NCBI RefSeq assembly: GCF_019038415.1
Contig: NZ_JAFKRG010000059.1
Location: 1 to 49,229 of the forward strand
DNA: 49,229 nucleotides
Direction of reading: 5' to 3'
Source of the DNA: Synechococcus sp. CCY 9618
Lineage (GTDB): Bacteria; Cyanobacteriota; Cyanobacteriia; PCC-6307; Cyanobiaceae
Shown here: piece by piece, positions 7,347 to 15,749 of the stretch
Layout of the letters: each line of letters starts with the position of its first letter
How positions within the stretch are numbered: position 1 is the first letter of the stretch
The notes under the pieces: model-generated
Databases searched by the model: none
What the model was told of the DNA's origin: nothing
The model's input: only the letters and a program-made list of their open reading frames with translations
Program-made: the position numbers and the translations under genes

Positions 7347-8810
7347 GTGCCCCCAGCCATGGACAGCTTCGACGGCAAGATCATCGTCGGCAGTGAGGAG
7401 TGGTGCAGCTTCCCGGAGGCGGGCCTGCCGGCGATCAAGGCCCGGGTGGATTCCGGGGCGGCCACCTCCGCCCTCCATGCCACCAACATCGTTCCCTTCG
7501 AGCGCGACGGCCAGGGCTGGGTGAGCTTCGAGGTGCACCCGCTCCAGGGCGACCGCAGCCTGGTGGTGCGCCATGAGGCGCCGGTGCTGGCCAAGCGGGA
7601 GGTGCGCAACACCAGCGGCGTGCCCGAAAGCCGCTACGTGATCCGGGAGCGGCTGGTGCTGGGCGACCAGAGCTGGGAGGTGGAGCTCACCCTGGCCAAC
7701 CGCGATGCCATGGGCTACCGGATGCTGCTGGGCCGCCAGGCCATGGTGGGTCGCATCCTGGTGGACCCGGAGGGCAGCCAGCACCTGCGCTCCCTCAGCC
7801 CCGAGGAGAGCCGGGCCCTCTACGCCCATGCCCGCAAGCGCGACAGCGGCCTGCGCATCGTGGTGCTGGCCAGTGATCCCAACCTTTACAGCAACCGCCG
7901 CATCATCGAGGCGGGGGAGGAACGGGGCCACCACATGCAGTTCCTCAACATCCGCCAGTGCTACATCCGCCTCGATCCCCGCAATCCGGAGGTCCACTAC
8001 CGCGGCGGTGATGTGCTCGGCTCGGTGGATGCGGTCATCCCCCGCATCCGCCCCAGCGTCACCTTCTACGGCTGCGCCGTGACGCGCCAGTTCGAATCGA
8101 TGGGGGTCCAGTCGCTCAACAGCGCCCAGGCGATCACCGCCTCCCGCGACAAGCTCTTCGCCTCCCAGGAGTTCGTGCGCGCCGGCCTCAACACCCCGGT
8201 CACCGGTTTCGCCGATTCGCCGCTCGACACCGTCGACCTGATCCGCATGGTGGGCGGCGCCCCCCTGATCGTGAAGCTGCTGGAGGGAGCCCAGGGCAAG
8301 GGGGTGGTGCTGGCCGAGACCCAGAAGGCGGCCGAGAGTGTCATCAACGCCCTCCAGAGCCTCGACGCCAACCTGCTGGTGCAGGAGTTCATCAAGGAGG
8401 CGGGCGGCACCGACCTGCGCTGCTTCGTGGTGGGCGGCAAGGTGGTGGCCGCCATCGAGCGCCGGGCCGCTGAGGGGGAGTTCCGCGCCAACCTGCACCA
8501 GGGCGGCAGCGCCCGGATGGTGCAGCTCGATGCCCCGGAGAAGCAGATGGCCGTCAAGGCCTGCAAGGCCCTGGGGCTGGATGTGGCCGGGGTCGACATC
8601 CTGCGCTCCCACCGCGGCCCCCTGCTGCTGGAGGTGAACTCCAGCCCGGGGCTGGAGGGCATCGAAACGGCCACCGGCCTGGACCTGGCCGGCCGCATGA
8701 TTCAGAAGCTGGAGCGCAAGCTCGGCTGGGGCCGTCCGTCGGGGGAGGCCTTGCCCCAGGACGGATCTGCTGGCCCAACGGGCAGCGGCGCAACCCAGCG
8801 GCTGCGTTGA
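7347..8810 (+). CDS. rimK: RimB-like zinc/aspartic protease domain fused to RimK-type ATP-grasp ligase
   Basis: 487 residues with two domains. Residues ~10-150 match the RimK-associated retropepsin-like protease: KARVDSGAATSALHAT carries the catalytic D-S/T-G-A motif and GYRMLLGRQAM ends the domain. Residues ~165-465 are a RimK ATP-grasp ligase: SRDKLFASQEFVRAGL, the ATP loop LLEGAQGKGVVLAE, LVQEFIKEAGGTDLRCFVV and metal ligands in LLLEVNSSPGLEGIE. RimK adds glutamates to ribosomal protein S6 or to other acceptors; RimB trims such tails. Elsewhere these are separate adjacent genes. ATG 7359 is an alternative start. The target in this organism is unknown. Confidence 0.9.
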   Translation: MPPAMDSFDGKIIVGSEEWCSFPEAGLPAIKARVDSGAATSALHATNIVPFERDGQGWVSFEVHPLQGDRSLVVRHEAPVLAKREVRNTSGVPESRYVIRERLVLGDQSWEVELTLANRDAMGYRMLLGRQAMVGRILVDPEGSQHLRSLSPEESRALYAHARKRDSGLRIVVLASDPNLYSNRRIIEAGEERGHHMQFLNIRQCYIRLDPRNPEVHYRGGDVLGSVDAVIPRIRPSVTFYGCAVTRQFESMGVQSLNSAQAITASRDKLFASQEFVRAGLNTPVTGFADSPLDTVDLIRMVGGAPLIVKLLEGAQGKGVVLAETQKAAESVINALQSLDANLLVQEFIKEAGGTDLRCFVVGGKVVAAIERRAAEGEFRANLHQGGSARMVQLDAPEKQMAVKACKALGLDVAGVDILRSHRGPLLLEVNSSPGLEGIETATGLDLAGRMIQKLERKLGWGRPSGEALPQDGSAGPTGSGATQRLR

Positions 8811-9005
8811 TCACCCCCCCCCGGGACCGGCACTCTTCCGTCGGCTCTGTCGGCATTCAGGCACACGTTCTGGTGGCGGACTTCCAGGGCTCTTAGATTC
8901 AGCTCCAATGAACGATTCCTGGCCGGCTTTAGATACGGTCAGCGCTATCTTCCGGGGTCGAACCATCCACTGTCCCTGGGCCGGTCCATAACCAGAACAA
9001 TCATC

Positions 9006-9011
9006 AAGGAG
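9006..9011 (+). promoter_or_regulatory. Strong Shine-Dalgarno for the Coq4-like gene
   Basis: AAGGAG lies eight bases before the ATG at 9019. Clear ribosome sites are uncommon in this window, so this one fixes the start and suggests efficient translation. Confidence 0.7.
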
Positions 9012-9018
9012 CAGGGGG

Positions 9019-9474
9019 ATGCTGTCCACCTTCCAGGTTGAATCTTCGGATCACCTTGTTGATGCCCTCGCCGCCATGAAGGGCGACGCCAGCGATGCCA
9101 TTCCCTTTGTGGTGCGCTTGCTGGAGAATCCCGCCAGCCCCCTGGCGCTGCCGGGGATGATCGATCTCCACCGTCATGACTGCCTGCACCTGCTGCTCGG
9201 CAGGGGATTTTCGCTCGACGACGAGGCCTTCGTGGTGGGTTTCACGATGGGCAACGATCGGCGCACGAACGGCTTGCATCTCGCCATCTTCAAGGCCTGT
9301 TCCCTGCTGTTCTATCCGCGGCCCTACCGCTTTGATCCCAGCCATCTGCCATCGTTCGATGCCGGCGTGGTTCTGGGAAGACAGGCCAGGGTTCGCAACC
9401 TCAATCAGCTGGATTTCCGCTCCTGGGACCATCAGCCCCTGCAGGCCCTGAGGGAGTGGATCGGGATCGGCTGA
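9019..9474 (+). CDS. Coq4-family protein
   Basis: 151 residues. HDCLH followed by exactly eleven residues and Glu (HDCLHLLLGRGFSLDDE) reproduces the HDxxH-x11-E metal motif of Coq4. Coq4 organises ubiquinone synthesis in mitochondria; a Nostoc homologue has been crystallised with a bound prenyl-type lipid. Cyanobacteria make plastoquinone rather than ubiquinone, so the role here is open: binding of a prenyl lipid or a late quinone step is an inference. The remainder (VGFTMGNDRRTNGLHLAIFK, LLFYPRPYRFDP) fits the all-helical fold with a hydrophobic cavity. The gene stands alone, followed by an ABC ATPase gene 40 bases later. Confidence 0.7.
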   Translation: MLSTFQVESSDHLVDALAAMKGDASDAIPFVVRLLENPASPLALPGMIDLHRHDCLHLLLGRGFSLDDEAFVVGFTMGNDRRTNGLHLAIFKACSLLFYPRPYRFDPSHLPSFDAGVVLGRQARVRNLNQLDFRSWDHQPLQALREWIGIG

Positions 9475-9514
9475 GTCCTGCCTGCCGGGCCCGGGCCGCG
9501 ACGGGTCCGAGGCG

Positions 9515-10321
9515 ATGATGGCCGCCATGGCCGCGGCGATCCCCTACCTCGAGCTCGAGTCCGTGGAGGTCTGGCTGGGGCCCCGGCGGGTCTTCGACGA
9601 CCTTTCCCTGCGCCTGCACCCCGGCGAGCACACCGTGGTGCTCGGCCCCAACGGCTCCGGCAAGAGCTCCCTGGTGAAACTGCTCAGCCGCGAGCTCTAT
9701 CCGGTGGTGAAGCCGGGCTCGGGGCTGCGGATCTTCGGCAGCGAAACGGTCAACCTCTGGGACCTTCGCCGCCGCATCGGCCTGGTCTCCCAGGATCTGC
9801 AGGCCGGCTACGGGGGCCGGGTGCCCGCCGCCGATGTGGTGCTCTCCGGCTTCTTCGGCTCCGTGGGCATCGGCCGCAGCCAGGTGGCCAGTGCCGACCA
9901 GCACCGGCGGGTGGCGGCGCTGATGGCTCAGCTGGGCCTGGCCGATCTGGCGGAGCGCCCCTATGCCCAGCTCTCCGACGGCCAGCGGCGCCGCCTGCTG
10001 CTGGCGCGGGCCCTGGTGCATGACCCCGAGGTGCTGGTGCTGGATGAACCCACCAACGGCCTCGACCTGCGAGCGAAGCACCAGCTGCTGGCCATCCTGC
10101 GCGACCTGGCCCGCACCGGCACCACCCTGCTCCTGGTCACCCACCAGATCGAGGCGATCCTGCCGGAGATCGGCCGCTGCGTGCTGCTGCGCCAGGGCCG
10201 GGTGGTGGGCGACGGCCCCACCGACCAGTTGCTGCAGGATGCGCCCCTCAGCGCGCTGTTCGCCACCCCCCTGCAGGTATGCGAGGCGAACGGCTATCGC
10301 CAGGTGCTGCCGGCGGCCTGA
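9515..10321 (+). CDS. ABC transporter ATP-binding protein
   Basis: 268 residues, one nucleotide-binding domain. Walker A is GPNGSGKSS (about residue 46), the Q loop is GLVSQDLQ, the signature is LSDGQRRRLLLARAL, Walker B is EVLVLDEP and the switch His is in LLVTHQIE. The signature LSDGQ deviates slightly from LSGGQ, as in ModF-like or photorepair-protein-like ATPases. No permease or binding protein is adjacent, so either the membrane partner is encoded elsewhere or it is a non-transport ATPase. Several ATG codons crowd the start; 9527 is equally likely. Confidence 0.85.
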   Translation: MMAAMAAAIPYLELESVEVWLGPRRVFDDLSLRLHPGEHTVVLGPNGSGKSSLVKLLSRELYPVVKPGSGLRIFGSETVNLWDLRRRIGLVSQDLQAGYGGRVPAADVVLSGFFGSVGIGRSQVASADQHRRVAALMAQLGLADLAERPYAQLSDGQRRRLLLARALVHDPEVLVLDEPTNGLDLRAKHQLLAILRDLARTGTTLLLVTHQIEAILPEIGRCVLLRQGRVVGDGPTDQLLQDAPLSALFATPLQVCEANGYRQVLPAA

Positions 10322-10345
10322 GGCGGGCGCGCCCACAATGGGGCC

Positions 10346-10894
10346 ATGACCCAGGCCGCCTGTTCCCTCCGCACCCTGGCCGACTGCAGCCTGGCGATCG
10401 CGGCCTATCCCCCGTTCCTCTACGACGCCAGCGGTGGCGGCGCCGTGGGCCAGCTCGCGGCGGTCGATGCCGATGGCGAGCAGGCCCTGCACTTTGATCC
10501 GGCGGGCCTGCTGATCCCCTCCCTCTCCTGGCGCACCGGCCGCTTCCTCGGCCTGCCCATCCCCCCGGGCCTGGAGATCGCCATCATTCCGGAGCGGCTC
10601 GAGGGCTCCTTCCATGCCACGACGGGGGCCATGACCCTGCGCTTCGACGCCCGCTTCCGGCTCTCCGCCCTCGGCCTCTACCGGGCACCGGATCTGCTGG
10701 TGGCCACCACCCTCAGCACCGGCCCGGTGCAGGGCCGCCGCCACCGCGGCCAGGGCCGGCCCCTCGATGCCGCCGGGCGGATGGTGCTGGTGGGGGTGGC
10801 CCCGATCGCCCCCAGCGGTGATCCCCTGCTCGACCGTTTCCTGGGCCTGCCCGACGAGGCCCTGGCGCGCCTGTCCTGCCGTTTCACGGCCTGA
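10346..10894 (+). CDS. Conserved hypothetical protein (182 aa)
   Basis: 182 residues, soluble, no membrane helix or signal sequence. It is rich in beta-forming stretches (LLIPSLSWRTGRFLGLPIPP, GLEIAIIPERLEGSF, AMTLRFDARFRLSALGLYRA) like a lipid-binding or START-like sheet, and ends with LVGVAPIAPSGDPLLDRFLG. It starts 24 bases after the ABC ATPase gene and 50 bases before the PPC-glutaredoxin gene, all on the same strand, so co-transcription is likely. No family is recognised and no function is proposed. Confidence 0.7.
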   Translation: MTQAACSLRTLADCSLAIAAYPPFLYDASGGGAVGQLAAVDADGEQALHFDPAGLLIPSLSWRTGRFLGLPIPPGLEIAIIPERLEGSFHATTGAMTLRFDARFRLSALGLYRAPDLLVATTLSTGPVQGRRHRGQGRPLDAAGRMVLVGVAPIAPSGDPLLDRFLGLPDEALARLSCRFTA

Positions 10895-10944
10895 GGGCCG
10901 TCCGGCGCGGTTCTACCTTGACCCGTGCCGTCCCTCCCTTCGCC

Positions 10945-11544
10945 ATGCAACCGCTGTCGCTGCATCTCGGCCCGGGCAGTGATCTGCGCGCCAGCCTCGA
11001 GCAGGTGGCGATCGAGGCGAACGCCTCCGGTTTCGTGCTCGGCGTGGTGGGAGACCTCTCCCAGGCGGCCTTCCAGTGCCCGGGCCTGGCCGAGCCCACC
11101 GTGCTGCGGGGCCACCTGGAGATCATCACCCTGCAGGGCACCGTGGCGCCCCAGGGGGTGCACCTGCACCTGAGCCTGTCCGACGGCGAGTGTCAGGTGT
11201 GGGGCGGCCACCTGGAGCACGGCAGCCTGGTGCTGAAGGGTGCCGACCTGCTGGTGGGCGTCCTGGCGAGCGGTGCCGCCCCGGAGCCGGCTCCGGCCGC
11301 ACCCCGGGTGGAGATCGCGGTGCGCTCCGGTTGCCCCTACTCGGCCCGGGCCCTGCGCATGCTGCGCACCCTCGGCATCGCCCATGTCGTGCAGCGGGCT
11401 GATGGCGAGGCCGAGCGCCAGGCGATCGCCGGGCGCAGCGGCCGTGGCAGCCTGCCCCAGGTGTTCATCGATGGCCAGGCCATCGGCGGCTATGACGCCC
11501 TGGCCGAGCTGCACGGCCGCGGCGCCCTCGACCATCTGCGTTGA
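10945..11544 (+). CDS. PPC (DUF296) domain fused to glutaredoxin
   Basis: 199 residues from ATG 10945; a TTG at 10918 would add nine. Residues 1-105 are a PPC/DUF296 domain: LHLGPGSDLRASLEQ, LRGHLEIITLQGT, then GVHLHLSLSD and GGHLEHGS, whose histidines form the trimeric metal site of bacterial PPC proteins. After a Pro/Ala linker, residues ~120-199 are glutaredoxin: VEIAVRSGCPYSARALRMLR with a CPYS active site, the cis-Pro in GSLPQVFIDGQ and GGYDALAELH. Plant PPC proteins have AT-hooks; none is present. The fusion suggests a redox-linked role for the PPC trimer, which is an inference. Confidence 0.85.
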   Translation: MQPLSLHLGPGSDLRASLEQVAIEANASGFVLGVVGDLSQAAFQCPGLAEPTVLRGHLEIITLQGTVAPQGVHLHLSLSDGECQVWGGHLEHGSLVLKGADLLVGVLASGAAPEPAPAAPRVEIAVRSGCPYSARALRMLRTLGIAHVVQRADGEAERQAIAGRSGRGSLPQVFIDGQAIGGYDALAELHGRGALDHLR

Positions 11545-11623
11545 TCGCACCGCCATCCAGGTCCGGCGATGCCGCCAAGATCGGTGCCGGCCGCTTAACT
11601 TCAGGTGTCGAGAGAATTCCCCC

Positions 11624-11905
11624 ATGGCCGCCCGCCTCGCCATCGGCCCGGTGGATGTCAGTCCGGACGTGCGCGAGTGGGTGGACGCGGAAACCCTGCA
11701 GCGCCTGGTGGCACGCCACCGCCGCGGCGACTGGGGGAACGTGGATGCCCGTGATGCCCGCGACAACACCATGGCTGCCTATCGCCAGCAGGGATCGCTG
11801 CGCAGCGTCTTCGATCTGGGCCGGGGCCTGCAGGTGTGGATCCTCACCCACGATCTGGGCACCGACCGTCTGCACACCCTGGTGCTCCTGCCCGCCGACG
11901 ACTGA
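11624..11905 (+). CDS. Small protein of the plasmid-type RHxRGDWG family (unknown)
   Basis: 93 residues from ATG 11624. The block RHRRGDWGNVDARDARDN followed by LQVWILTHDLGTDRLHTLVL and a final LLPADD resembles small proteins common on plasmids and genomic islands, which read RHxxGDWGD...N...WIITE...TTVLLPEEY. Their function is not established. The gene stands 79 bases after the PPC-glutaredoxin gene. Length is normal for the group and no damage is seen. Confidence 0.65.
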   Translation: MAARLAIGPVDVSPDVREWVDAETLQRLVARHRRGDWGNVDARDARDNTMAAYRQQGSLRSVFDLGRGLQVWILTHDLGTDRLHTLVLLPADD

Positions 11906-12022
11906 CCCGTGGGGAGAGGGCCTGTCAGGGCAGGTGACGTTCCCTCCGGTCTGGCCCGGGCGGCTCCGCCGCCGCTCCTAGCCTGAGGCCAGGAACGGAT
12001 TGCCATCGAGGAGGCCACCGCC

Positions 12023-12487
12023 ATGACAACGATCGATGCCCCGCTGAAAGCGTCGATGATCGAGGCGCTGAATCGGATCCTCGAGCTCGAACTGGCCGGG
12101 GTGGTGAAGTACACCCACTACGCCCTGATGGTCTACGGCTACAACCGCATCCCCATCGTCTCCTGGCTGAAGGGGAACGCGGCGGAGGGCCTGACCCATG
12201 CCCAGAAGGCCGGGGAGATGGTCACCCTTCTCGGCGGCCACCCCTCACTGCGCATCGGCTCCCTGCTCGAGACCCACCAGCACGACATCGGCGGGATCCT
12301 GCGCGAGAGCCTGGAGCACGAACGGGCGGCCCTGGAGGCCTACTACGCCCTGCTGGCCCTGGCTGAGAACCATTCGGTGCTGATGGAGGAGTACGCCCGG
12401 GAGATGATCGTCCTGGAGGAGCTCCATCTCGACGAAGTCGACAAGATGCTCCGCCGGCCTGGCGATCTGGCGACGTTCCAGCCCTGA
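12023..12487 (+). CDS. Bacterioferritin-like (ferritin superfamily) protein
   Basis: 154 residues forming a four-helix bundle. Likely di-iron ligands fall in sequence order: LELELAGVVKYTHYAL (first Glu), EGLTHAQKAGEM (E..H), SLEHERAALEAYYALL (Glu) and EEYAREMIVLEELHLDEV (E..H). Bacterioferritins store iron as ferric oxide in a 24-mer; this one lacks an obvious haem Met at the usual place, so a small bacterioferritin-like or Dps-unrelated storage role is likely. It is preceded by a 117-base gap and appears to be its own unit. Confidence 0.75.
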   Translation: MTTIDAPLKASMIEALNRILELELAGVVKYTHYALMVYGYNRIPIVSWLKGNAAEGLTHAQKAGEMVTLLGGHPSLRIGSLLETHQHDIGGILRESLEHERAALEAYYALLALAENHSVLMEEYAREMIVLEELHLDEVDKMLRRPGDLATFQP

Positions 12488-12626
12488 GGGGTTGCGCTTC
12501 CCCCCCCGGCGGCAGTGCGGCTGGGGGCAGCGGTCTTAACATTCTTTTCGGCTGATTCTTTCCCTTCCCCATGGACTGAAGGGCGCTCGACCGGGATAGT
12601 GGATTCTGAGTCGCAGGAGCAGCGGA

Positions 12627-12899
12627 ATGAAGATCGAGCTCTCCCAGCCTTCCTCCCAGCGGGATTCACGCCAGGCGTCCGTCAGCCGGAGCGGTGAACT
12701 GGGATGGTCCTCCGCCGATGAGCTGGCCGCCCTCGAGGCCGTCTGGGACTGCCTCTGCCAGGAGTCGACGGCCCTCAGGCCCTCACCCCGGCTGCCGGAG
12801 CTGCCTCCTTCCGGTCCAGTCCGGCCCGTCAAGCAGCTTCCCAGCCGCCAGCGGCAGCCCCAGGGCCGCGGCGATGGCGTGGATCGCCTGGCCTCCTGA
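12627..12899 (+). CDS. Hypothetical protein (90 aa)
   Basis: 90 residues from ATG 12627. The first half is Ser/Gln rich with a helix SADELAALEAVWDCLCQES; the second half is Pro/Arg rich (SPRLPELPPSGPVRPVKQ). No transmembrane helix or recognised domain. Low complexity in the second half lowers confidence that the whole is translated. It lies between the ferritin-like gene and the rod-linker gene on the same strand. Confidence 0.4.
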   Translation: MKIELSQPSSQRDSRQASVSRSGELGWSSADELAALEAVWDCLCQESTALRPSPRLPELPPSGPVRPVKQLPSRQRQPQGRGDGVDRLAS

Positions 12900-13089
12900 A
12901 CGGTTCTTCTCTTTTCTCAATCCTTCGTTTGCAAGGGTGGTGAAGGAATGTATTGATCGGGCAGCTTGCACATAGCGGTGTAACGATCCCCGTGCGATTG
13001 ATGCGGATCGGGCAAGAATCGCGACCTGACATCCACCGGGATCCTGTCCAGGTGATGCTCCTCTCCCTGCCCTTCCCGCCCTTACCGCC
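12900..13089 (+). promoter_or_regulatory. Promoter and leader region of the rod-linker gene
   Basis: This 190-base gap is clearly AT-richer than the surrounding genes and has pyrimidine-rich runs (TTCTTCTCTTTTCTCAATCC). A TTGATC at about 12955 followed after 17-19 bases by TAGCGG/TGTAAC is a loose match to a sigma-70 promoter. Linker genes are highly expressed, so a strong promoter is expected here; the exact site is a guess. Confidence 0.3.
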
Positions 13090-14025
13090 ATGGCTCTGGT
13101 TCAAGCCCCTTCCCTCGGCATCGAACGTTTCGCCGATGACCGCAACAGGGAGAACTGGTCGAAGGCGTCTTCCCAGGACCGGGACGCCATCATTCGCCAG
13201 GTCTACCAGCAGGTGCTGGGCCAGCAGTACGTCATGCAGAGTGAGCGTCTGGCAGGGGCCGAATCGCTCTTCCGCAATGGCTACCTGTCCGTGCGTGAGT
13301 TCGTGCGCAGCCTGGCCAAGAGCGGTCTGTACCGCTCACGCTTCTTCGAATCCTGCAATCCCTACCGCTTCATTGAGCTCAATCACAAGCATCTTCTCGG
13401 CCGTGCACCCCACAACAAGGCGGAGATGCTCCACCACTTCACGATCCTGCAGGAGCAGGGCTACGACGCCGAGATCGATTCCTATATCGACAGCGACGAA
13501 TATCAGGAGCGCTTCGGCACCGATGTGGTGCCCTACCTCCATGGCTGGGACTATTCCGCCGGCCAGCAGGGGCAGCAGTTCTCCTGGCTGATGCAGCTGG
13601 CCGGCGGTGCGGCCGCTTCGGCGAAGGGCGATGGTGCCGGCACCCGCTTCAAGCTCGGTAAGGCCCTTCATCAGGACCGGGCCGTGACGGTATCGGTGCG
13701 CCGTCCCCGCTTCAGCGGCGAGTCCTTCTTCCGGGCCACCATGGGCCGGGGCGTGGCCGTCGCCGAGGGACCGGTGTCCGTGGCAGGCCAGCCCACCGAA
13801 CCCTCCCGCCGCCACCGGGCCGATGCGCTGGTGGTATCCGCGGGAGTGCGGGGCAGCAGCACCTCCAGCGGCCGGGTGGCCACCATCACCGCCACGGGGC
13901 TGGTCAACAACGCGGTGGTGCGCAGCGGCTCCTACGTGATGCGCGTGCCCTACAGCCGCATGAACGAGGCCCTGCAGCGGGTGCAGCGCCTCGGCGGGAG
14001 GGTGGTGCAGGTCAGCGTCAACTGA
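13090..14025 (+). CDS. Phycobilisome rod linker polypeptide (CpcC/CpeC type)
   Basis: 311 residues. Residues ~20-160 are the PBS linker domain: YQQVLGQQYVMQSERLAGAE, SVREFVRSLAKSGLYRSRFF, HKHLLGRAPHNKAEM and YDAEIDSYIDSDEYQERFG. A Gly/Ser-rich spacer follows, then a C-terminal CpcD-type domain (ATITATGLVNN, VMRVPYSRMNEALQRVQRLG). Rod linkers fill the hexamer cavity and join biliprotein discs on the thylakoid surface. Linker plus CpcD domain is the layout of CpcC and of phycoerythrin linkers CpeC/CpeE; the exact pigment partner cannot be told. It is far from the cpc genes at the end of the window. Confidence 0.9.
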   Translation: MALVQAPSLGIERFADDRNRENWSKASSQDRDAIIRQVYQQVLGQQYVMQSERLAGAESLFRNGYLSVREFVRSLAKSGLYRSRFFESCNPYRFIELNHKHLLGRAPHNKAEMLHHFTILQEQGYDAEIDSYIDSDEYQERFGTDVVPYLHGWDYSAGQQGQQFSWLMQLAGGAAASAKGDGAGTRFKLGKALHQDRAVTVSVRRPRFSGESFFRATMGRGVAVAEGPVSVAGQPTEPSRRHRADALVVSAGVRGSSTSSGRVATITATGLVNNAVVRSGSYVMRVPYSRMNEALQRVQRLGGRVVQVSVN

Positions 14026-14072
14026 TCCGGCGCCGAGGTCGCGCTATCGCACAGGCGGAGGAGCTCGGGGGG

Positions 14073-15665
14073 TCAGGGCCGAAGCTCCACCCCCCGACCG
14101 GCCAGCAGCTGGCGGCAGGCCATCAGGGCCGAAAGGCTGACCCCGGCCGTTCCCTCGCCGGGGTGGATGGCATCCCCGCAGAGCCACAGGCCCCGAAGGG
14201 GACTGCGGCTGGCCAGACCGAAGGGCCCGAAGCGGCTGGGATGCTGGCCCAGGCCGCCCACATAGCCCCAGGGCCGGCCGGTCCAGCCGGCGAAGCCGCG
14301 GGGGGTGGCCAGTTCGGCATGGAGCCAGTCGCCCGGATCCACCCCCAGCAGTTGCTCCAGCCCCCTCTGGATCGACGCCATCGCCTCGGCCTTGCGCTCC
14401 TGGTAGGCCGCCTCCTCGCCCCCGAACCAGGGCCGGGTCGGGGTGAACACACTGGCGATCACCGTGGCCCGCCCGGCCGGCGCCCGACCGTCGCCCTCCT
14501 GGCTCACCGACACGAACAGGGAGCCCGGCTCGGCAGCATCCAGCTGCAGATGGCTGGGCCCTCCCGCCGGCAGCCGTGTCCGCTCCACCGCCCCGTAGAA
14601 CACCAGGGCTCCGCTGGGTTCGTGCAGGTTGGCCAACCGCTGCCGGTAGCCGGCGGGCAGGCACTCCCCCAGCAGGGCCGGCAGGGTCTGGGGAGGCAGG
14701 CTGAGCACCACCTCGGAGGCCTCCAGGACGACGTCCGCTCCAGGAGCGGCACCCTTCCGCGCCGCCTTGCCATTGCGTCCCCCGTCGCGCCGCTGCCCGC
14801 TGATCCGCCAGGCACCCCCCGGCCCTGCGGGCGGGTGCAGCTGTTCGACGCGATGGCGCAGGCGCAGCCGGCCGCCGTGGCGGGTGAAGGCCTGTTCCAG
14901 GGCCTCGCTGAGGGCCTGCATCGACCCCTCCAGATGCCACAGCCCCAGGGGCTCCTGCACCATCGCCAGCACCGTGGCGCCGTAGAGGGCCGCGGTGCGA
15001 TCGGCCGGCTCCTGGGAATAGAGCTTCAGCTGCAGATCGAGAAAACGCCGCAGCCGCCGGTCGCCCCCGCAGCCCGTGAGAGTCAGCAGGTCGGCCACCG
15101 TGGCGGCGGTGAGCAGGCCGCTGGCCAGAGTGGCCGGCCCCAGGGCACTCAGCAGCTGACCCAGGTCCCACCAGTTGCGGGGCGGCAGCACCGGATCCCG
15201 CGAGGCGAAGGCCCAGTTGGCCTGGTGCACGGCGTCGCAGAGGGCCCAGAACCTCTCACTGCCAGGGAACTGCTGCAGCCGCTCCCGGCGCCAGCGCTCC
15301 GGATCACGCCAGATCCGCACCGGCTCGCTGCCGTCGGCCAGATCCACCACGCAGCCGGGATCGAGGGGCACGGCCGGCGGCGGTGCCACTCCCAGGTGGC
15401 GGAACAGGCGGGCATGGATGCCGGCGGGGCTGCCGTTGCCCTCCTCCAGCCCCGCCACCTGGGTGGCTCCCACATCGAACACATAGGGCCCGCGCCGGAA
15501 GGTGCCGGCGCAGCCGCCGCACTGGTGGTGGGCCTCGAGCAGCTCCACGCTCAGCCCCGCTTTCGCCAGCAGGGCCGCCGCCGTCAGGCCGGCGATGCCG
15601 GCACCGACGACGACCACATCAACCCTTGCCCCATCATCGGGATTCAACGCTGCCGTTGTGCTCAC
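14073..15665 (-). CDS. crtD: FAD-dependent carotenoid desaturase/isomerase family, probably CrtD
   Basis: 530 residues from GTG 15665. The N-terminal dinucleotide fold [20 protein letters not shown] and [15 protein letters not shown] are typical of the phytoene desaturase superfamily (CrtI, CrtH, CrtO, CrtD). The end [20 protein letters not shown] is the FAD-binding C-terminal motif. The sequence resembles the cyanobacterial C-3',4' desaturase CrtD used for myxol-type carotenoids more than prolycopene isomerase CrtH; that distinction is from memory. The open frame extends far upstream, but that part is the antisense of the kinase gene, so the GTG start is preferred. It is divergent from fructosamine kinase. 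Confidence 0.75.
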   Translation of the reverse strand: MSTTAALNPDDGARVDVVVVGAGIAGLTAAALLAKAGLSVELLEAHHQCGGCAGTFRRGPYVFDVGATQVAGLEEGNGSPAGIHARLFRHLGVAPPPAVPLDPGCVVDLADGSEPVRIWRDPERWRRERLQQFPGSERFWALCDAVHQANWAFASRDPVLPPRNWWDLGQLLSALGPATLASGLLTAATVADLLTLTGCGGDRRLRRFLDLQLKLYSQEPADRTAALYGATVLAMVQEPLGLWHLEGSMQALSEALEQAFTRHGGRLRLRHRVEQLHPPAGPGGAWRISGQRRDGGRNGKAARKGAAPGADVVLEASEVVLSLPPQTLPALLGECLPAGYRQRLANLHEPSGALVFYGAVERTRLPAGGPSHLQLDAAEPGSLFVSVSQEGDGRAPAGRATVIASVFTPTRPWFGGEEAAYQERKAEAMASIQRGLEQLLGVDPGDWLHAELATPRGFAGWTGRPWGYVGGLGQHPSRFGPFGLASRSPLRGLWLCGDAIHPGEGTAGVSLSALMACRQLLAGRGVELRP

Positions 15666-15749
15666 GACCCCATGCTGGCAGGGCCGGGAGGCCGGCCAGC
15701 GATCCACGGGTCGCCATAGGGTTGCAATCCCCGAACCAGCCCGGGACCG

